This document shows, piece by piece, positions 31,591 to 41,000 of a DNA stretch of 64,000 nt. Made by a program: the position numbers and the translations under genes. Position 1 is the first letter of the stretch; each line of letters starts with the position of its first letter. Location of the stretch: contig NC_064617.1 in NCBI RefSeq assembly GCF_023898315.1, forward strand, positions 711,533,202-711,597,201, given 5' to 3'. Under the pieces are notes generated by a model, which searched no databases, was not told the origin of the DNA, and was given only the letters and a program-made list of their open reading frames with translations. The DNA comes from Schistocerca nitens (taxonomy: Eukaryota; Arthropoda; Insecta; Orthoptera; Acrididae).

Positions 31591-32218
31591 GTATTTTGCA
31601 GAGAGTTCAACCAAAACATAGGCGGCGGGTGCAGGTCGGACTTCTAGAGTGTCTGTTGGGTACAGCTCATCCTCGACTTACGACAAGTTGGAATTCTTTC
31701 AGTCATACATTAAATGCTGTGGATCTATTTGCTCCCTTTTCCTCTCTATTTAACTGGCTAGTTGGCGTCTGATATTTGGTGGTGCTATGGCAAGTGGGTA
31801 AATTTTGTGGACAAGCATCCGGTGAAAATCCTGACAGATTTAGCCTCAGGCATCCTGTCACAATGCTGACAGTCTCACTTAAACCAACGTGTATTTCTTT
31901 GGAGTGGCTAGACAGCTCTCATACCGGTGCCAGTGTACGGTATTGGGTGACTTCCAAGTGTTTTGGTTTGATACAGTGTTGTAGACTAACCCCTGTCCAT
32001 TCCATTTCCAACTGTCTTGTGGTTTCTCCACTGCGCAAGTAGAATGCACATACTTGCGTTTTTTCTGGAGCAGGTCGCAGGTGATGTTCTTCTTAGTAGT
32101 TCCCCAAGGTATGCAAAGCCTCCGTCAGTTTTCTGCCTAACTCTTGAAATGTTCGTCCTTGATAAGCAATGGCATTGTCGTCTTTATTTCCGACTGATGT
32201 GGCTGGTCTTTTGTGTGC
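31591..32218. other. Unassigned, no gene seen
   Basis: Open frames of 80-88 codons without motifs. Nothing else supported. Confidence 0.5.
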
Positions 32219-32229
32219 ATATTGTACAA

Positions 32230-32425
32230 AAATATGTCTCTGAGCACTATGGGACTTAACATCTGAGGTCATCAGTCCCCTAGAACTTAGAACTACTTAA
32301 ACCTAACTAACCTAAAGACATCACACACATCCATGCCCGAGGCATGATTCGAACCTGCGACCATAGCGGTCGCGCAATTCCAGACTGAAGAGTCTAGAAC
32401 CGCTCGGCCACTGAGGCCGGCTGAG
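32230..32425 (-). mobile_element. SINE-A, full length
   Basis: Minus-strand copy. Perfect target duplication ATATTGTACAA at 32219-32229 and 32426-32436. Confidence 0.94.
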
Positions 32426-32476
32426 ATATTGTACAAGAGGAAAGAACACTCCCTTGTTGTGATCCCTCTAAGAGGA

Positions 32477-32503
32477 CCCCCCCCCCAACCCCCCCCCCCC
32501 CCC
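32477..32503. repeat. Poly-C tract
   Basis: Two C runs separated by AA, just upstream of the Tc1-like element. Confidence 0.95.
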
Positions 32504-32587
32504 AGTTCGGCAACACCAACCGTGCCACCTGCCCAACTTAACTGATAATTTTAAAACCATGCCTGCATTGAGACAACCTATGAAGTA

Positions 32588-33961
32588 CACTCCTGGAAAT
32601 GGAAAAAAGAACACATTGACACCGGTGTGTCAGACCCACCATACTTGCTCCGGACACTGCGAGAGGGCTGTACAAGCAATGATCACACGCACGGCACAGC
32701 GGACACACCAGGAACCGCGGTGTTGGCCGTCGAATGGCGCTAGCTGCGCAGCATTTGTGCACCGCCGCCGTCAGTGTCAGCCAGTTTGCCGTGGCATACG
32801 GAGCTCCATCGCAGTCTTTAACACTGGTAGCATGCCGCGACAGCGTGGACGTGAACCGTATGTGCAGTTGACGGACTTTGAGCGAGGGCGTATAGTGGGC
32901 ATGCGGGAGGCCGGGTGGACGTACCGCCGAATTGCTCAACACGTGGGGCGTGAGGTCTCCACAGTACATCGATGTTGTCGCCAGTGGTCGGCGGAAGCTG
33001 CACGTGCCCGTCGACCTGGGACCGGACCGCAGCGACGCACGGATGCACGCCAAGACCGTAGGATCCTACGCAGTGCCGTAGGGGACCGCACCGCCACTTC
33101 CCAGCAAATTAGGGACACTGTTGCTCCTGGGGAATCGGCGAGGACCAGTCTCCATGAAGCTGGGCTACGGTCCCGCACACCGTTAGGCCGTCTTCCGCTC
33201 ACGCCCCAACGTCGTGCAGCCCGCCTCCAGTGGTGTCGCGACAGGCGTGAATGGAGGGACGAATGGAGACGTGTCGTCTTCAGCGATGAGAGTCGCTTCT
33301 GCCTTGGTGCCAATGATGGTCGTATGCGTGTTTGGCGCCGTGCAGGTGAGCGCCACAATCAGGACTGCATACGACCGAGGCACACAGGGCCAACACCCGG
33401 CATCATGGTGTGGGGAGCGATCTCCTACACTGGCCGTACACCACTGGTGATCGTCGAGGGGACACTGAATAGTGCACGGTACATCCAAACCGTCATCGAA
33501 CCCATCGTTCTACCATTCCTAGACCGGCATGTATCCCGTGCCACCCAACGTGCTCTAGAAGGTGTAAGTCAACTACCCTGGCCAGCAAGATCTCCGGATC
33601 TGTCCCCCATTGAGCATGTTTGGGACTGGATGAAGCGTCGTCTCACGCGGTCTGCACGTCCGGCACGAACGCTGGTCCAACTGAGGCGCCAGGTGGAAAT
33701 GGCATCGCAAGCCGTTCCACAGGACTACATCCAGCATCTCTACGATCGTCTCCATGGGAGAATAGCAGCCTGCATTGCTGCGAAAGGTGGATATACACTG
33801 TACTAGTGCCGACATTGTGCATGCTCTGTTGCCTGTGTCTATGTGCCTGTGGTTCTGTCAGTGTGATCATGTGATGTATCTGACCCCAGGAATGTGTCAA
33901 TAAAGTTTCCCCTTCCTGGGACAATGAATTCACGGTGTTCTTATTTCAATTTCCAGGAGTG
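32588..33961 (+). mobile_element. Tc1-like DNA transposon, well preserved
   Basis: Terminal inverted repeats of about 27 bp: left CACTCCTGGAAATGGAAAAA (from 32588), right TTTCAATTTCCAGGAGTG (to 33961), both flanked by TA (32586-32587 and 33962-33963), the expected Tc1/mariner target duplication. Length 1374 bp. One long open frame lies between them. TIR differences are few, so the insertion is comparatively young. Confidence 0.93.
32832..33806 (+). CDS. Tc1-like transposase, open frame lacking the second catalytic block
   Basis: 324 codons from the ATG at 32832. The frame is open 91 codons further upstream to 32559, but that crosses the TIR and is not protein-like. N-terminal paired helix-turn-helix DNA-binding region at about residues 14-120 (LTDFERGRIVGMREAGWTYR, then a basic linker). 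Catalytic core: VVFSDESRF with Asp152, then GAISYTGRTPLVIV, then SPDLSPIEHVWD with Glu261. The block with the second aspartate (QDN-type, expected near residue 231) is missing: PFLD runs straight into HVSRATQR. An in-frame loss of roughly 14 codons is inferred, giving an open but presumably inactive enzyme. The C terminus resembles other insect Tc1 transposases. Confidence 0.9.
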   Translation: MPRQRGREPYVQLTDFERGRIVGMREAGWTYRRIAQHVGREVSTVHRCCRQWSAEAARARRPGTGPQRRTDARQDRRILRSAVGDRTATSQQIRDTVAPGESARTSLHEAGLRSRTPLGRLPLTPQRRAARLQWCRDRREWRDEWRRVVFSDESRFCLGANDGRMRVWRRAGERHNQDCIRPRHTGPTPGIMVWGAISYTGRTPLVIVEGTLNSARYIQTVIEPIVLPFLDRHVSRATQRALEGVSQLPWPARSPDLSPIEHVWDWMKRRLTRSARPARTLVQLRRQVEMASQAVPQDYIQHLYDRLHGRIAACIAAKGGYTLY

Positions 33962-34099
33962 TATTTCTAGCTCGCTGCTCGCAGGCAACCCCTCGAAAAC
34001 CCTTCTATCCACATGACTGCCTGCAGGCGTCTAGGACTACTTCGCAGGAACATTTTTTAAAATTCTAATATTCTCAGTAAAGGTGGGCGGGGTACCATA

Positions 34100-34400
34100 G
34101 ACCGTTTTGTCGAACTAGAGGGGAGGAGAGTGTTGTCTCAGAGCGTCCGTGTACTGTTTTCTGTTTCTTTCACGCATGTGTCGATGTCGCCCCTCCCCTC
34201 CACCCCGTGAGCACATCACGGGAGGGTGCGAAACAGGAGGAGTGAAAAGGATGCATACCCTTTGCTGCTTCGGATCACGTTCAGACTTCGTAGAATGATT
34301 TATATTCAGCCCTGGTGGTTGCAAACGGCACGCGAGAGCAAAAATTAGGGTCAGGCTGCTATCCAGAAGGATCAGAGCACGTTCAGTGAGTTTGCAACCC
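34100..34400 (-). repeat. Unrecognised repeat family R1, copy 3 (fragment)
   Basis: The minus strand aligns with 30850-31060: TTTTTGCTCTCGCGTGCC, GAAGTCTGAACGTGATCCGAAGCAGCAAAGG (given as a region) and TGCATCC. A minus-strand frame (34456 to 34115) reads LIFALACRL, TKSERDPKQQR and SHPPV. The plus-strand frame at 30829-31071 reads IFALVFRLEPFG, TKSERYPKQR and SPPF. Confidence 0.65.
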
Positions 34401-35715
34401 CATGATGTCTTTAGTGAGCCGTGCCGGCTCGTATCGATTGATCTATGGGTAGGCATGGTGTGATCTTTGGGCTGGGCCGTTTGACGTGGCTTTTGGCCGC
34501 GACGGGCGTGGGGGCGAGAGAGGGGACAGCCGGAGAGCCGCGAGGCGCGTGAGAACCGGAGGCGAGCGTGGTTGAGCAGGCCGGGGCACGACGCAGAGGT
34601 TGTGGTGTGTTTGACACGTTTGCAAGACCGAACCTGGCTAGCAATTTGTGGGAACTGGACTCGACCATATTACCCGAATCGAGTCGTGCGGCTCTGATTT
34701 GGATCTGTAAAGGATTTTATAAAAGATTTGGTGAGAATTGCTTGTCATGTTTTTGGTGCGTATATTATACTGATCCTTGCTTCACAAGTATCGGCACCAT
34801 GACTGGGAACTGTTGTCTCGCCAACCAAAAGGTCCCCTCTATTTAGTGCTGTTTGAGTAAACACGTGTTATTGTGTCTGGATTTTGTGATGTGATACAGT
34901 CCGAGTAAGCGAGGTGTATTAATTGGTACTATTGCTGTTCGGAATGACGGACGGCATAAGCCAGTATGGTGAAACTTTAATATTTTTCCTGGTACAGTGA
35001 GCCGTGTGGATGTTGTTATAGTTAGTTCAAAGCACAGGCTTAACACTGAATCTGTGCGTTCTGTGTTAACTAACTGCATTACTTGTTCACTTGTAAACTG
35101 TGAAATGGTAGCCTTACTTGACTGTTTATCGTTTTCCTGTTAAGGGGTAATTTAAATGAGCTCCCCAGTTTCAGTGAGCATATGTTAACCTACTAGTGTA
35201 GTTTAAATTTCTAAGCTGACTAGGTATTATGCTATTGGCCCTCGTCCTTTAAGGTTACGTCAAGGGCATTAGTTATTGATTCATCCTTGACTATTTTATT
35301 TCAATGTTCGTGAAATAGGCTGTTATTTTATACAACGTAGTTATTTTACGTTTGAGGAATTAATGTTTGCCGTTTTCTCCCCCCCCCCCTTTCTCTGAAA
35401 TTGTATAGTAGCACGGGCTCTAAGACCTATTTTCAGTGTGTTAGTGTCCTGTGTGCGGCACCCTGTCCAGCTCGTCCGCTTGCTGTGGGTTCTGGGTCTA
35501 GCCGCCTCTGGTCCGGGTCCAGTGGGGCCCCCTTCTGCTACTTGAATTTGCCCGTGCCTATGTGACGTCACCTGTTTTGAAAATATGTCACGAAGGGGTG
35601 TATCTGTTGGTATTTTCTTTTCTGTTAAAAAAAATTTTGTGATACCCAATATTTGTTAAACTTTATCTCATTATTGTAGTTTCCCTTTGGAAACTTTACT
35701 GTGTATAGAATTTAA
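34401..35715. other. Unassigned, no gene seen
   Basis: GC-rich left part (34430-34640) then AT-rich. Open frames under 105 codons lack motifs. A poly-C run sits at about 35381-35389. Confidence 0.5.
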
Positions 35716-35728
35716 TTAACTTACAAGT

Positions 35729-35903
35729 GCCGGCCGGAGCGGCCGAGCGGTTCTAGGCGCTACAGTCCGGAACCGCGCGATCGCTACGGTCGCAGGTTCG
35801 AATCCTGCCTCGGGCATGGATGTGTGTGATGTCCTTAGGTTAGTTCTAAGTTCTAGGGGAGTGATGACCTGAGAAGTTAAGTCCCATAGTGCTCAGAGCC
35901 ATT
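35729..35903 (+). mobile_element. SINE-A with small core deletion
   Basis: Plus-strand copy lacking the TTTAAGTAG part of the core (GTTAG joins directly to TTCTAAG). Target duplication TTAACTTACAAGT (35716-35728) and TTAACTTGCAAGT (35904-35916). Confidence 0.92.
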
Positions 35904-36061
35904 TTAACTTGCAAGTCCCTTAATGCTTGGTTAAAGATTAATTGAATCGCGCGCCAAAAACGCAACAACCAATCAGAGACTGTGCTCGACATCTATTGAG
36001 CTTCCCAGGGTGACCCAGAGAGCATCCCAGAGTGCCCCAGAGAGCTACAACACTAAGAAGA

Positions 36062-36081
36062 ATCGCTTCTCGGCTTTTGGC
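36062..36081 (+). ncRNA. Fragment matching the 5' end of U2 snRNA
   Basis: ATCGCTTCTCGGCTTTTGGC equals the invariant first 21 nt of U2 snRNA apart from one missing C. The next expected U2 bases are absent, so this is a fragment and not a gene. It could be a retropseudogene end, or a junction from an element that targets U2 genes. Confidence 0.5.
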
Positions 36082-36094
36082 CCTTAAAAGGGCC
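36079..36094 (-). other. Perfect stem-loop, histone 3'-end look-alike
   Basis: Minus strand GGCCCTTTTAAGGGCC: a 6-bp stem with loop TTTA, preceded by ATAAAC and followed by AAAAG. This shape matches the metazoan replication-histone mRNA stem-loop (GGCYCT-UUUM-AGRGCC). It lies 19-34 nt after the stop codon of the minus-strand ORF at 36113-36430. That ORF is not a histone, so the function is uncertain. Confidence 0.4.
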
Positions 36095-36112
36095 GTTTAT
36101 TGACAACTGCTT

Positions 36113-36430
36113 TCAATGATTATATAGAGTACAATCACCCACAATGCGACAATCTTCCAAAGAAGAAGGACCACTAGCCTTCACCCATAAGTGAACGCTA
36201 CAATCAGAATTTATCTTACAACGTCTACGACAAGACAAAGACAAACTCCCGTGCGGAAGTAGGTAGAAACCCTCACTAGCAATAATAATCTCAGAAACAG
36301 GTATAGTACGGTAAGCTAAGATTTCCCGACTTTCAAAGGATTCCAAACCAGCTCTCCCTGCATTGTTGCAAGCAACGAAAGCAACAGTTAACCATCCGTT
36401 ACCCAAACTGGATGAAGAAGAAACTTTCAT
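36113..36430 (-). CDS. Unrecognised ORF in left arm of inverted repeat
   Basis: 105 codons from the ATG at 36430, open for a further 26-28 codons upstream before a stop. Begins MKVSSSSSLGNGWLTVAF, includes a Cys-rich stretch LSLSCRRRCKINSDC and ends near EDCRIVGDCTLYNH. No signal peptide or membrane segment is evident. The composition alternates hydrophobic and polar residues, suggesting a beta-rich fold. Its twin in the right arm differs at only three residues over the shared 103. Whether it encodes a protein is unproven, but the shared frame is open in both arms. I do not recognise the family; host, transposon-borne and viral origin are all possible. Confidence 0.35.
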   Translation of the reverse strand: MKVSSSSSLGNGWLTVAFVACNNAGRAGLESFESREILAYRTIPVSEIIIASEGFYLLPHGSLSLSCRRRCKINSDCSVHLWVKASGPSSLEDCRIVGDCTLYNH

Positions 36431-37086
36431 TACAGAAAAGTTTAACCTCGCACCACAAAATAGAGTAGGTCCATGAATAAGAACAAATTGAGAAGTTTTA
36501 CCAACTCCAGTTCAGTATTATTACTTATCCTGTGTTGCTGGAAAACTCACTTCCGGTAATGTTATTCTTATGGAGATTTGACTGCTGATACGCAATAATT
36601 ACAGAAAACTAACTTCCGGTTCTTGTCGTAGACGTTTTCTGCAGCAAACACTCTTGGTGCTTCGACATCTTCTGCTCAGGGTAAAAAGAACGAAATAAGA
36701 GGAGTTGGTTAAACTTCTCAATTTGTTCTTATTCATGGACCTACTCTATTTTGTGGTGCGAGGTTAAACTTTTCTGTAATGAAAGTTTCTTCTTCATCCA
36801 GTTTGGGTAACGGATGGTTAACTGTTGCTTTCGTTGCTTGCAACAATGCAGGGAGAGCTGGTTTGGAATCCTTTGAAAGTCGGGAAATCTTAGCTTACCG
36901 TACTATACCTGTTTCTGAGATTATTATTGCTAGTGAGGGTTCCTACCTACTTCCGCACGGGAGTTTGTCTTTGTCTTGTCGTAGACGTTGTAAGATAAAT
37001 TCTGATTGTAGCATTCACTTACGGGTGAAGGCAAGTGGTCCTTCTTCTTTGGAAGATTGTCGCATTGTGGGTGATTGTACTCTATA
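36123..37086. repeat. Long inverted repeat, 386-bp arms, 192-bp spacer
   Basis: The left arm 36123-36508 and right arm 36701-37086 are reverse complements of equal length, with five substitutions and no indels by direct comparison (98.7 percent). The spacer 36509-36700 is unique apart from CTTGTCGTAGACGTT, which also occurs in the arms, and a twofold ACTTCCGGT word. No target duplication was found. Confidence 0.95.
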
Positions 37087-37105
37087 CGGTTGCCTGTACT
37101 TGTAA
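36779..37105 (+). CDS. Unrecognised ORF in right arm of inverted repeat
   Basis: 108 codons from the ATG at 36779. It shares its first 103 residues with the minus-strand ORF except three changes (F to S near residue 55, V to I and W to R in the HL-VKAS region). It leaves the repeat after GDCTLY and ends GCLYL. Upstream, an in-frame TAA at 36710 closes the frame in this arm, where the left arm reads AAA. No TATA box was identified in the spacer. See the left-arm entry for fold and origin. Confidence 0.35.
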   Translation: MKVSSSSSLGNGWLTVAFVACNNAGRAGLESFESREILAYRTIPVSEIIIASEGSYLLPHGSLSLSCRRRCKINSDCSIHLRVKASGPSSLEDCRIVGDCTLYGCLYL

Positions 37106-37209
37106 GGATTTTGAATTTTAAAGATAAAATTTATTTGGCCAAAGAAAAGTTACTAAAAGTGTTGTTGTATAAACTGTGAATGTTGCTTATGTGGCCCGGC
37201 CGTGCCGCT

Positions 37210-37835
37210 CAACAGCAGTTAGCTGATTAGGGTGAATTAACCACCACAGTTAGAGTACGACTGAAACGCCTATGGGTGGCATCGGTGTCGGATGTTGTGA
37301 AGAACGTCATCCTGTTGCTCATTGCACCGAAAAATGCTGTTCTCGGTTGCGATATCTGTGGGATTCAACGCTGCAAAGGTAAGGGTAGTTTCATTGACAC
37401 CCTGTGGCGTTTGCGTGTCGATTCTGAGCGGCAGTGTGTTTGAAATGTTTTTCTCGGCCACGCGGGATTTCAACGCTGGCGTCCATCACAGAGACGTCAA
37501 AAGAAGGCGTGACATATGAATGAGACAGGGTGTAACGACCGTCCCATCGTGTGACACGCCCACAGTGGTGCTGGGTAGAACTGTGGAGAAATTTGGTGCT
37601 AATGCGCCATCATTAACCCAGCTTCCACGTCACGTGAACTTCTGAGGTCTGGCCTTATTTTGCTTTGCTGTTTGAAGCATCGTCGAGCCCGAGGGTAACG
37701 TCGCGGGGTGCCACGCTTTTTCACCATTACACAGGAAGGCTGTAGCCACCTTAGAGCCAAATTTCAAACTTCTGCGCCGTTTCGAAAGACAACTACGCGT
37801 GTTCGAAAAAGTGATACTTAATTGTGTTGCGCAGT
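37210..37835 (-). repeat. Unrecognised repeat family R1, copy 2
   Basis: The reverse complement aligns with 30000-30780 once SINE-C is removed there. One end is marked by ACTTTTTCGAA (37835 side); the other stops near 37260, inside a region corresponding to about 30770. Weak coding similarity: minus-strand LPLRIDTQTPQGVNETTL and IFRCNEQQDDVLH match plus-strand pieces near 30630-30760. Confidence 0.6.
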
Positions 37836-38129
37836 GAAGTAGCAGGACAACAGTGATATGAGACCATAAGTGCATGATTAGCAGATCTGAGGATGTTAAC
37901 CACATAAAATTTCGAAATACATCCTTCATTATACATTTGTAGGGGAACATATCACACATCGGTATAGTGTTCAAGTACCACCGCGCTTTCAGAAGATGAG
38001 TACGCAGAAACCACACGACATACTTAAAAGTGATACACATCAATGGATAGAGCACCACTCCAAGTCTCGATTTGTAATACACGCCACGGCGTGGTTGGAC
38101 TGGGAGGTGGGAGAACAGGCGTGTCAGAA
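37836..38129. other. Unassigned stretch
   Basis: Nothing recognised. A long minus-strand frame (38367 to 37630) crosses it and two different repeats, so it is judged fortuitous. Confidence 0.4.
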
Positions 38130-38440
38130 CGCGAGGACAAATTTTCTCCTCCGTATTATCGCATCGAATTTGTTGACGGCTGCAGATAGGCAACCCGGTA
38201 AGCAGATTCCCAAAGGGGCTGCTGTCGTACGTTCCCAGACAGTTCGTGTCAGTGGCTTCAATGAAATGCAGTGAGGTGTTTGCGTTTGCAGCGTCGCAAC
38301 TGGTGCCCGTACTCAGCACCTGCAATGTGAGTTGAGAACTTGGAGAAATGCTCTGACGCGTGTCCATTTTCTGTACGCCTCGTAGGTTTTCGTGTAGTCG
38401 TCTTCTTTAACTGTGAGCGTATTTACGAGTAACCCTGCAT
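38130..38440. repeat. Unrecognised repeat family R2, copy 2
   Basis: TCTCCTCCGTATTATCGCATCGAATTTGTTGACGGCTGCAGATA (given as a region) and the later GCACCTGCAATGTGAGTT and GTAGTCGTCTTCT parallel 8590-8900 in order and spacing. Confidence 0.5.
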
Positions 38441-38561
38441 TTATGGAGTGTCAACTATAACATGCTTGTATCCTGCCATCGGCATATACCAATCCAAACT
38501 GGATAGAAAATCTTACAGTCCTAGCGTTATGCCTGATAAGCTTGTTGTTGTCATTAAGTTT

Positions 38562-38749
38562 GGCTCTGAGCACTATGGGACTTAACATCTGTGGTCATCA
38601 GTCCCCTAGAACTTAGAACTACTTAAACCTAACTAACCTAAGGACATCACACACATCCATGCCCGAGGCAGGATTCGAACCTGCGACCGTAGCGGTCACG
38701 CGGTTCCAGACGGAAGCGCCTAGAACCGCACGGCCACAACGGCCGGCTC
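38562..38749 (-). mobile_element. SINE-A, full length, tail end lost
   Basis: Minus-strand copy. Perfect target duplication TCATTAAGTTT (38551-38561 and 38750-38760). The ATGGTTCAAA tail end is missing. Confidence 0.94.
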
Positions 38750-38760
38750 TCATTAAGTTT

Positions 38761-39363
38761 TTCGATTGACGAACATGACTGGTTCGTCGAAGTTATGTTG
38801 TGCATACATCACGACAAGAAACAATAAAGAAATTTACAAAAAAAAAAAACAGCGAATATTTCTGAGTAGCCTTACATTATCGGTAAAGTCTACTTAATAA
38901 TTTCGGAGTATGCCCACTTCTATTAAAGATAATCATTCCAGGCTTTATCCATTCTTCAGATGTCATATGACTTGATGCTGTCACAGAAGCACGCGGACAG
39001 TGGGTTCTCCACCCCAGAGGCTGTCAAATGTAGGACGCGGCTCCTGGGGGTGGGGGGGTGAGGATGGCGAGGGGGGCGGAGGGGAAGTCGTACTAACAGA
39101 CACTTACAGTTTCTTTTTTTTTCTTCGAACAAAGAAGATGCCGTTGTTCTTTATTGAATTTCGCCTGAGGTCGTTGTTTCGTCAGACACAGTGGACGAAA
39201 ATGGAACAGCGGTCATAATTTTGACATTGTTTGATATGATCGGGCGAGCTGGGTGGCTCGTCTATCTAGACGCCTCCTTACAGACTTCTCTCAGTCTTCG
39301 CGAGGAAGACTTGACTGCAGTATGAAGCGGTTCATGGTTAGTGACAGTGGTGGTGGTGGTCGT
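38761..39363. other. Unassigned stretch with G-rich run
   Basis: G-rich 39045-39090. No gene supported. Confidence 0.45.
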
Positions 39364-39494
39364 GGTAAGTTCCTATGGGACCAAACTGCTGATGTCATCG
39401 GTCCCTAGGCTTACACACTACTTAATCTAGCTTAAACTAACTTACGCTAAGGACAACATACACACCCATGCCCGAGGGCGGACTCGAACCCGAG
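39364..39494 (-). mobile_element. SINE-D copy, partial
   Basis: Minus-strand TAAGTTCCTATGGGACC tail, TTACACACTACTT core and GGACTCGAACCC B box. It breaks off in a G run, so the head is incomplete. Same subfamily as 21893-22034. Confidence 0.75.
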
Positions 39495-40010
39495 GGGGGG
39501 GGGCAGCCGCGCGAGCCGTGGCAAGGCGAGAACGAAAACGTATGATGAGAACTATTTATTGCTAGGATTCACCAAAACCTACAATCAATGATGAAGAACG
39601 TCCGCAGTGTATAATTTGTTCAACTATTTTCGCCGCTACTAGCATGAATCCTGAAAGAAGGGAGAAAAACCAGTAAAATTTTTTGTCGTGAAACTAAACG
39701 TTTTTTGTCTACGCAGAAGAGCTTTGCTAAAAAGACTAATTTGACTTCTAAGCCTCATTTAGGCTTCTACCAGATTTCTCATAACATAGCAGAAACTCTG
39801 ATTTTACCAGCCGCGATTGATATAGTATCGACAATGTTCGGTGAGTGCCAGTGACGAGGTGCGCGACCCTGAGGCCCGTGCGCTGCGAAGCGGCTACATT
39901 ACTCTGTGTATTCGTACTGACAATAGAATGTCAATCCAAATACCACTGTGTTACTGACGCCTCCAGGTGTTGCATCCTGACCTGTAGCAAGCTTGGCCAA
40001 TCCGGGGCGC
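39495..40010. other. Unassigned stretch
   Basis: No gene or element recognised. Confidence 0.45.
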
Positions 40011-40021
40011 CACAATGGTGT

Positions 40022-40072
40022 GCGGACATTTGCCACGCCGGACATTTGCACGCCGGACATTTGCCACGATTT
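40022..40072 (+). repeat. Three-unit 16-bp minisatellite, left member of inverted pair
   Basis: Tandem copies of GCCGGACATTTGCCAC (middle one lacks a C). The same unit in reverse complement occurs three times at 41716-41765. Confidence 0.85.
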
Positions 40073-40149
40073 TACCTGCTCCGAAGGGTTGGGTCCCTTG
40101 TCTCCCCCTCCTCCTCCTCCTCATCGCTTACTGAGCCTTTCCGCTGGTT

Positions 40150-41000
40150 TACTTAACATAGAACCAGAATCTTTTTGGATTTTCCACCAGAGAGTTTCGT
40201 CGCACCAAATTTCAAGCCTCCGTAAAATTTCGCCAATCTTGGAGATTTTGCGTTCGTGTAAATTATACGTGCCTTTTTCAGTGCTCCTGCAGCAGCTTTC
40301 TGTCGTGTTTTGTGTACCATGGGGGATCAGTTCCGTCTCTTATTAATTTATTTGGCATGAATCTCTCGAGTGCTGTTGATACTATTTATTTGAACTTAAG
40401 CCACATATGGTCTTCACTTACATAGTTTGGATAGATTGGAGACTGTCTCTTAGAAAGACGCCAATCGAATTTTTAGTTGCTTTTATAAATAGATATATTT
40501 CGCATTTAGTTTTGTTGAATTTCTTTGTTACGGAATTGAGCCTCGCTACGACTGTGTGTTCACTAATCCATGTATCCGTCGTGATGCTCAGGATTAGTTG
40601 GGGCTAAGAGGTCAAGTCTGTTTTCGTAACCATTTACAATTTGAATGCCTCGTGAACTAATTGTTCAAAATAATTTTAAAAAAGCATTTAGAACAATAAC
40701 GGAAGTTGTTTTCTATCTACAATAGGGTCTGAAAATGTATTTTTGTCAACATACGGTAGATTGAAGTCACTGCCAATTATAATTGTATGAGTAGGGTACC
40801 TATTTATGATGAGACTCAAGTTTTCTTTGAACTGTTCAGCAACTGTTTCATCTGAGACTGGGGGTCGGTAAAAGGAGCCAGTTATTAATTTATTCTGGTT
40901 GTTGAATATACCCTCTGCTCATACTAACTCACAGGAACTATCTGCTTCAATGTCGCTTGTGAGCTGGAACACACATTACATTATTTTTCCTTACGTTGTG
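40150..41000 (-). pseudogene. CR1-like LINE 4 relic (endonuclease and linker)
   Basis: Antisense CR1/Jockey-group LINE. Near 40860-40960 the minus strand reads DSSCELVWAEG, LITGSFYRPPVS and EQFKENLSLIINRYP. The catalytic-type block IIIGSDFNLPYV follows near 40750. Near 40170-40330 are remains of the EN-RT linker (KIQKDSG-like). All frames are broken. It lies between the inverted minisatellites. Confidence 0.7.

Noticed and set aside
32559..32831. 91-codon N-terminal extension of the Tc1-like transposase frame
   Set aside because: It begins before the element, crosses the left TIR and has no helix-turn-helix-like content. The ATG at 32832 gives the usual family N terminus.
37630..38367. 245-codon minus-strand open frame
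   Set aside because: It crosses a copy of family R1, unassigned DNA and family R2, and no part resembles a known protein. Most likely a chance frame.
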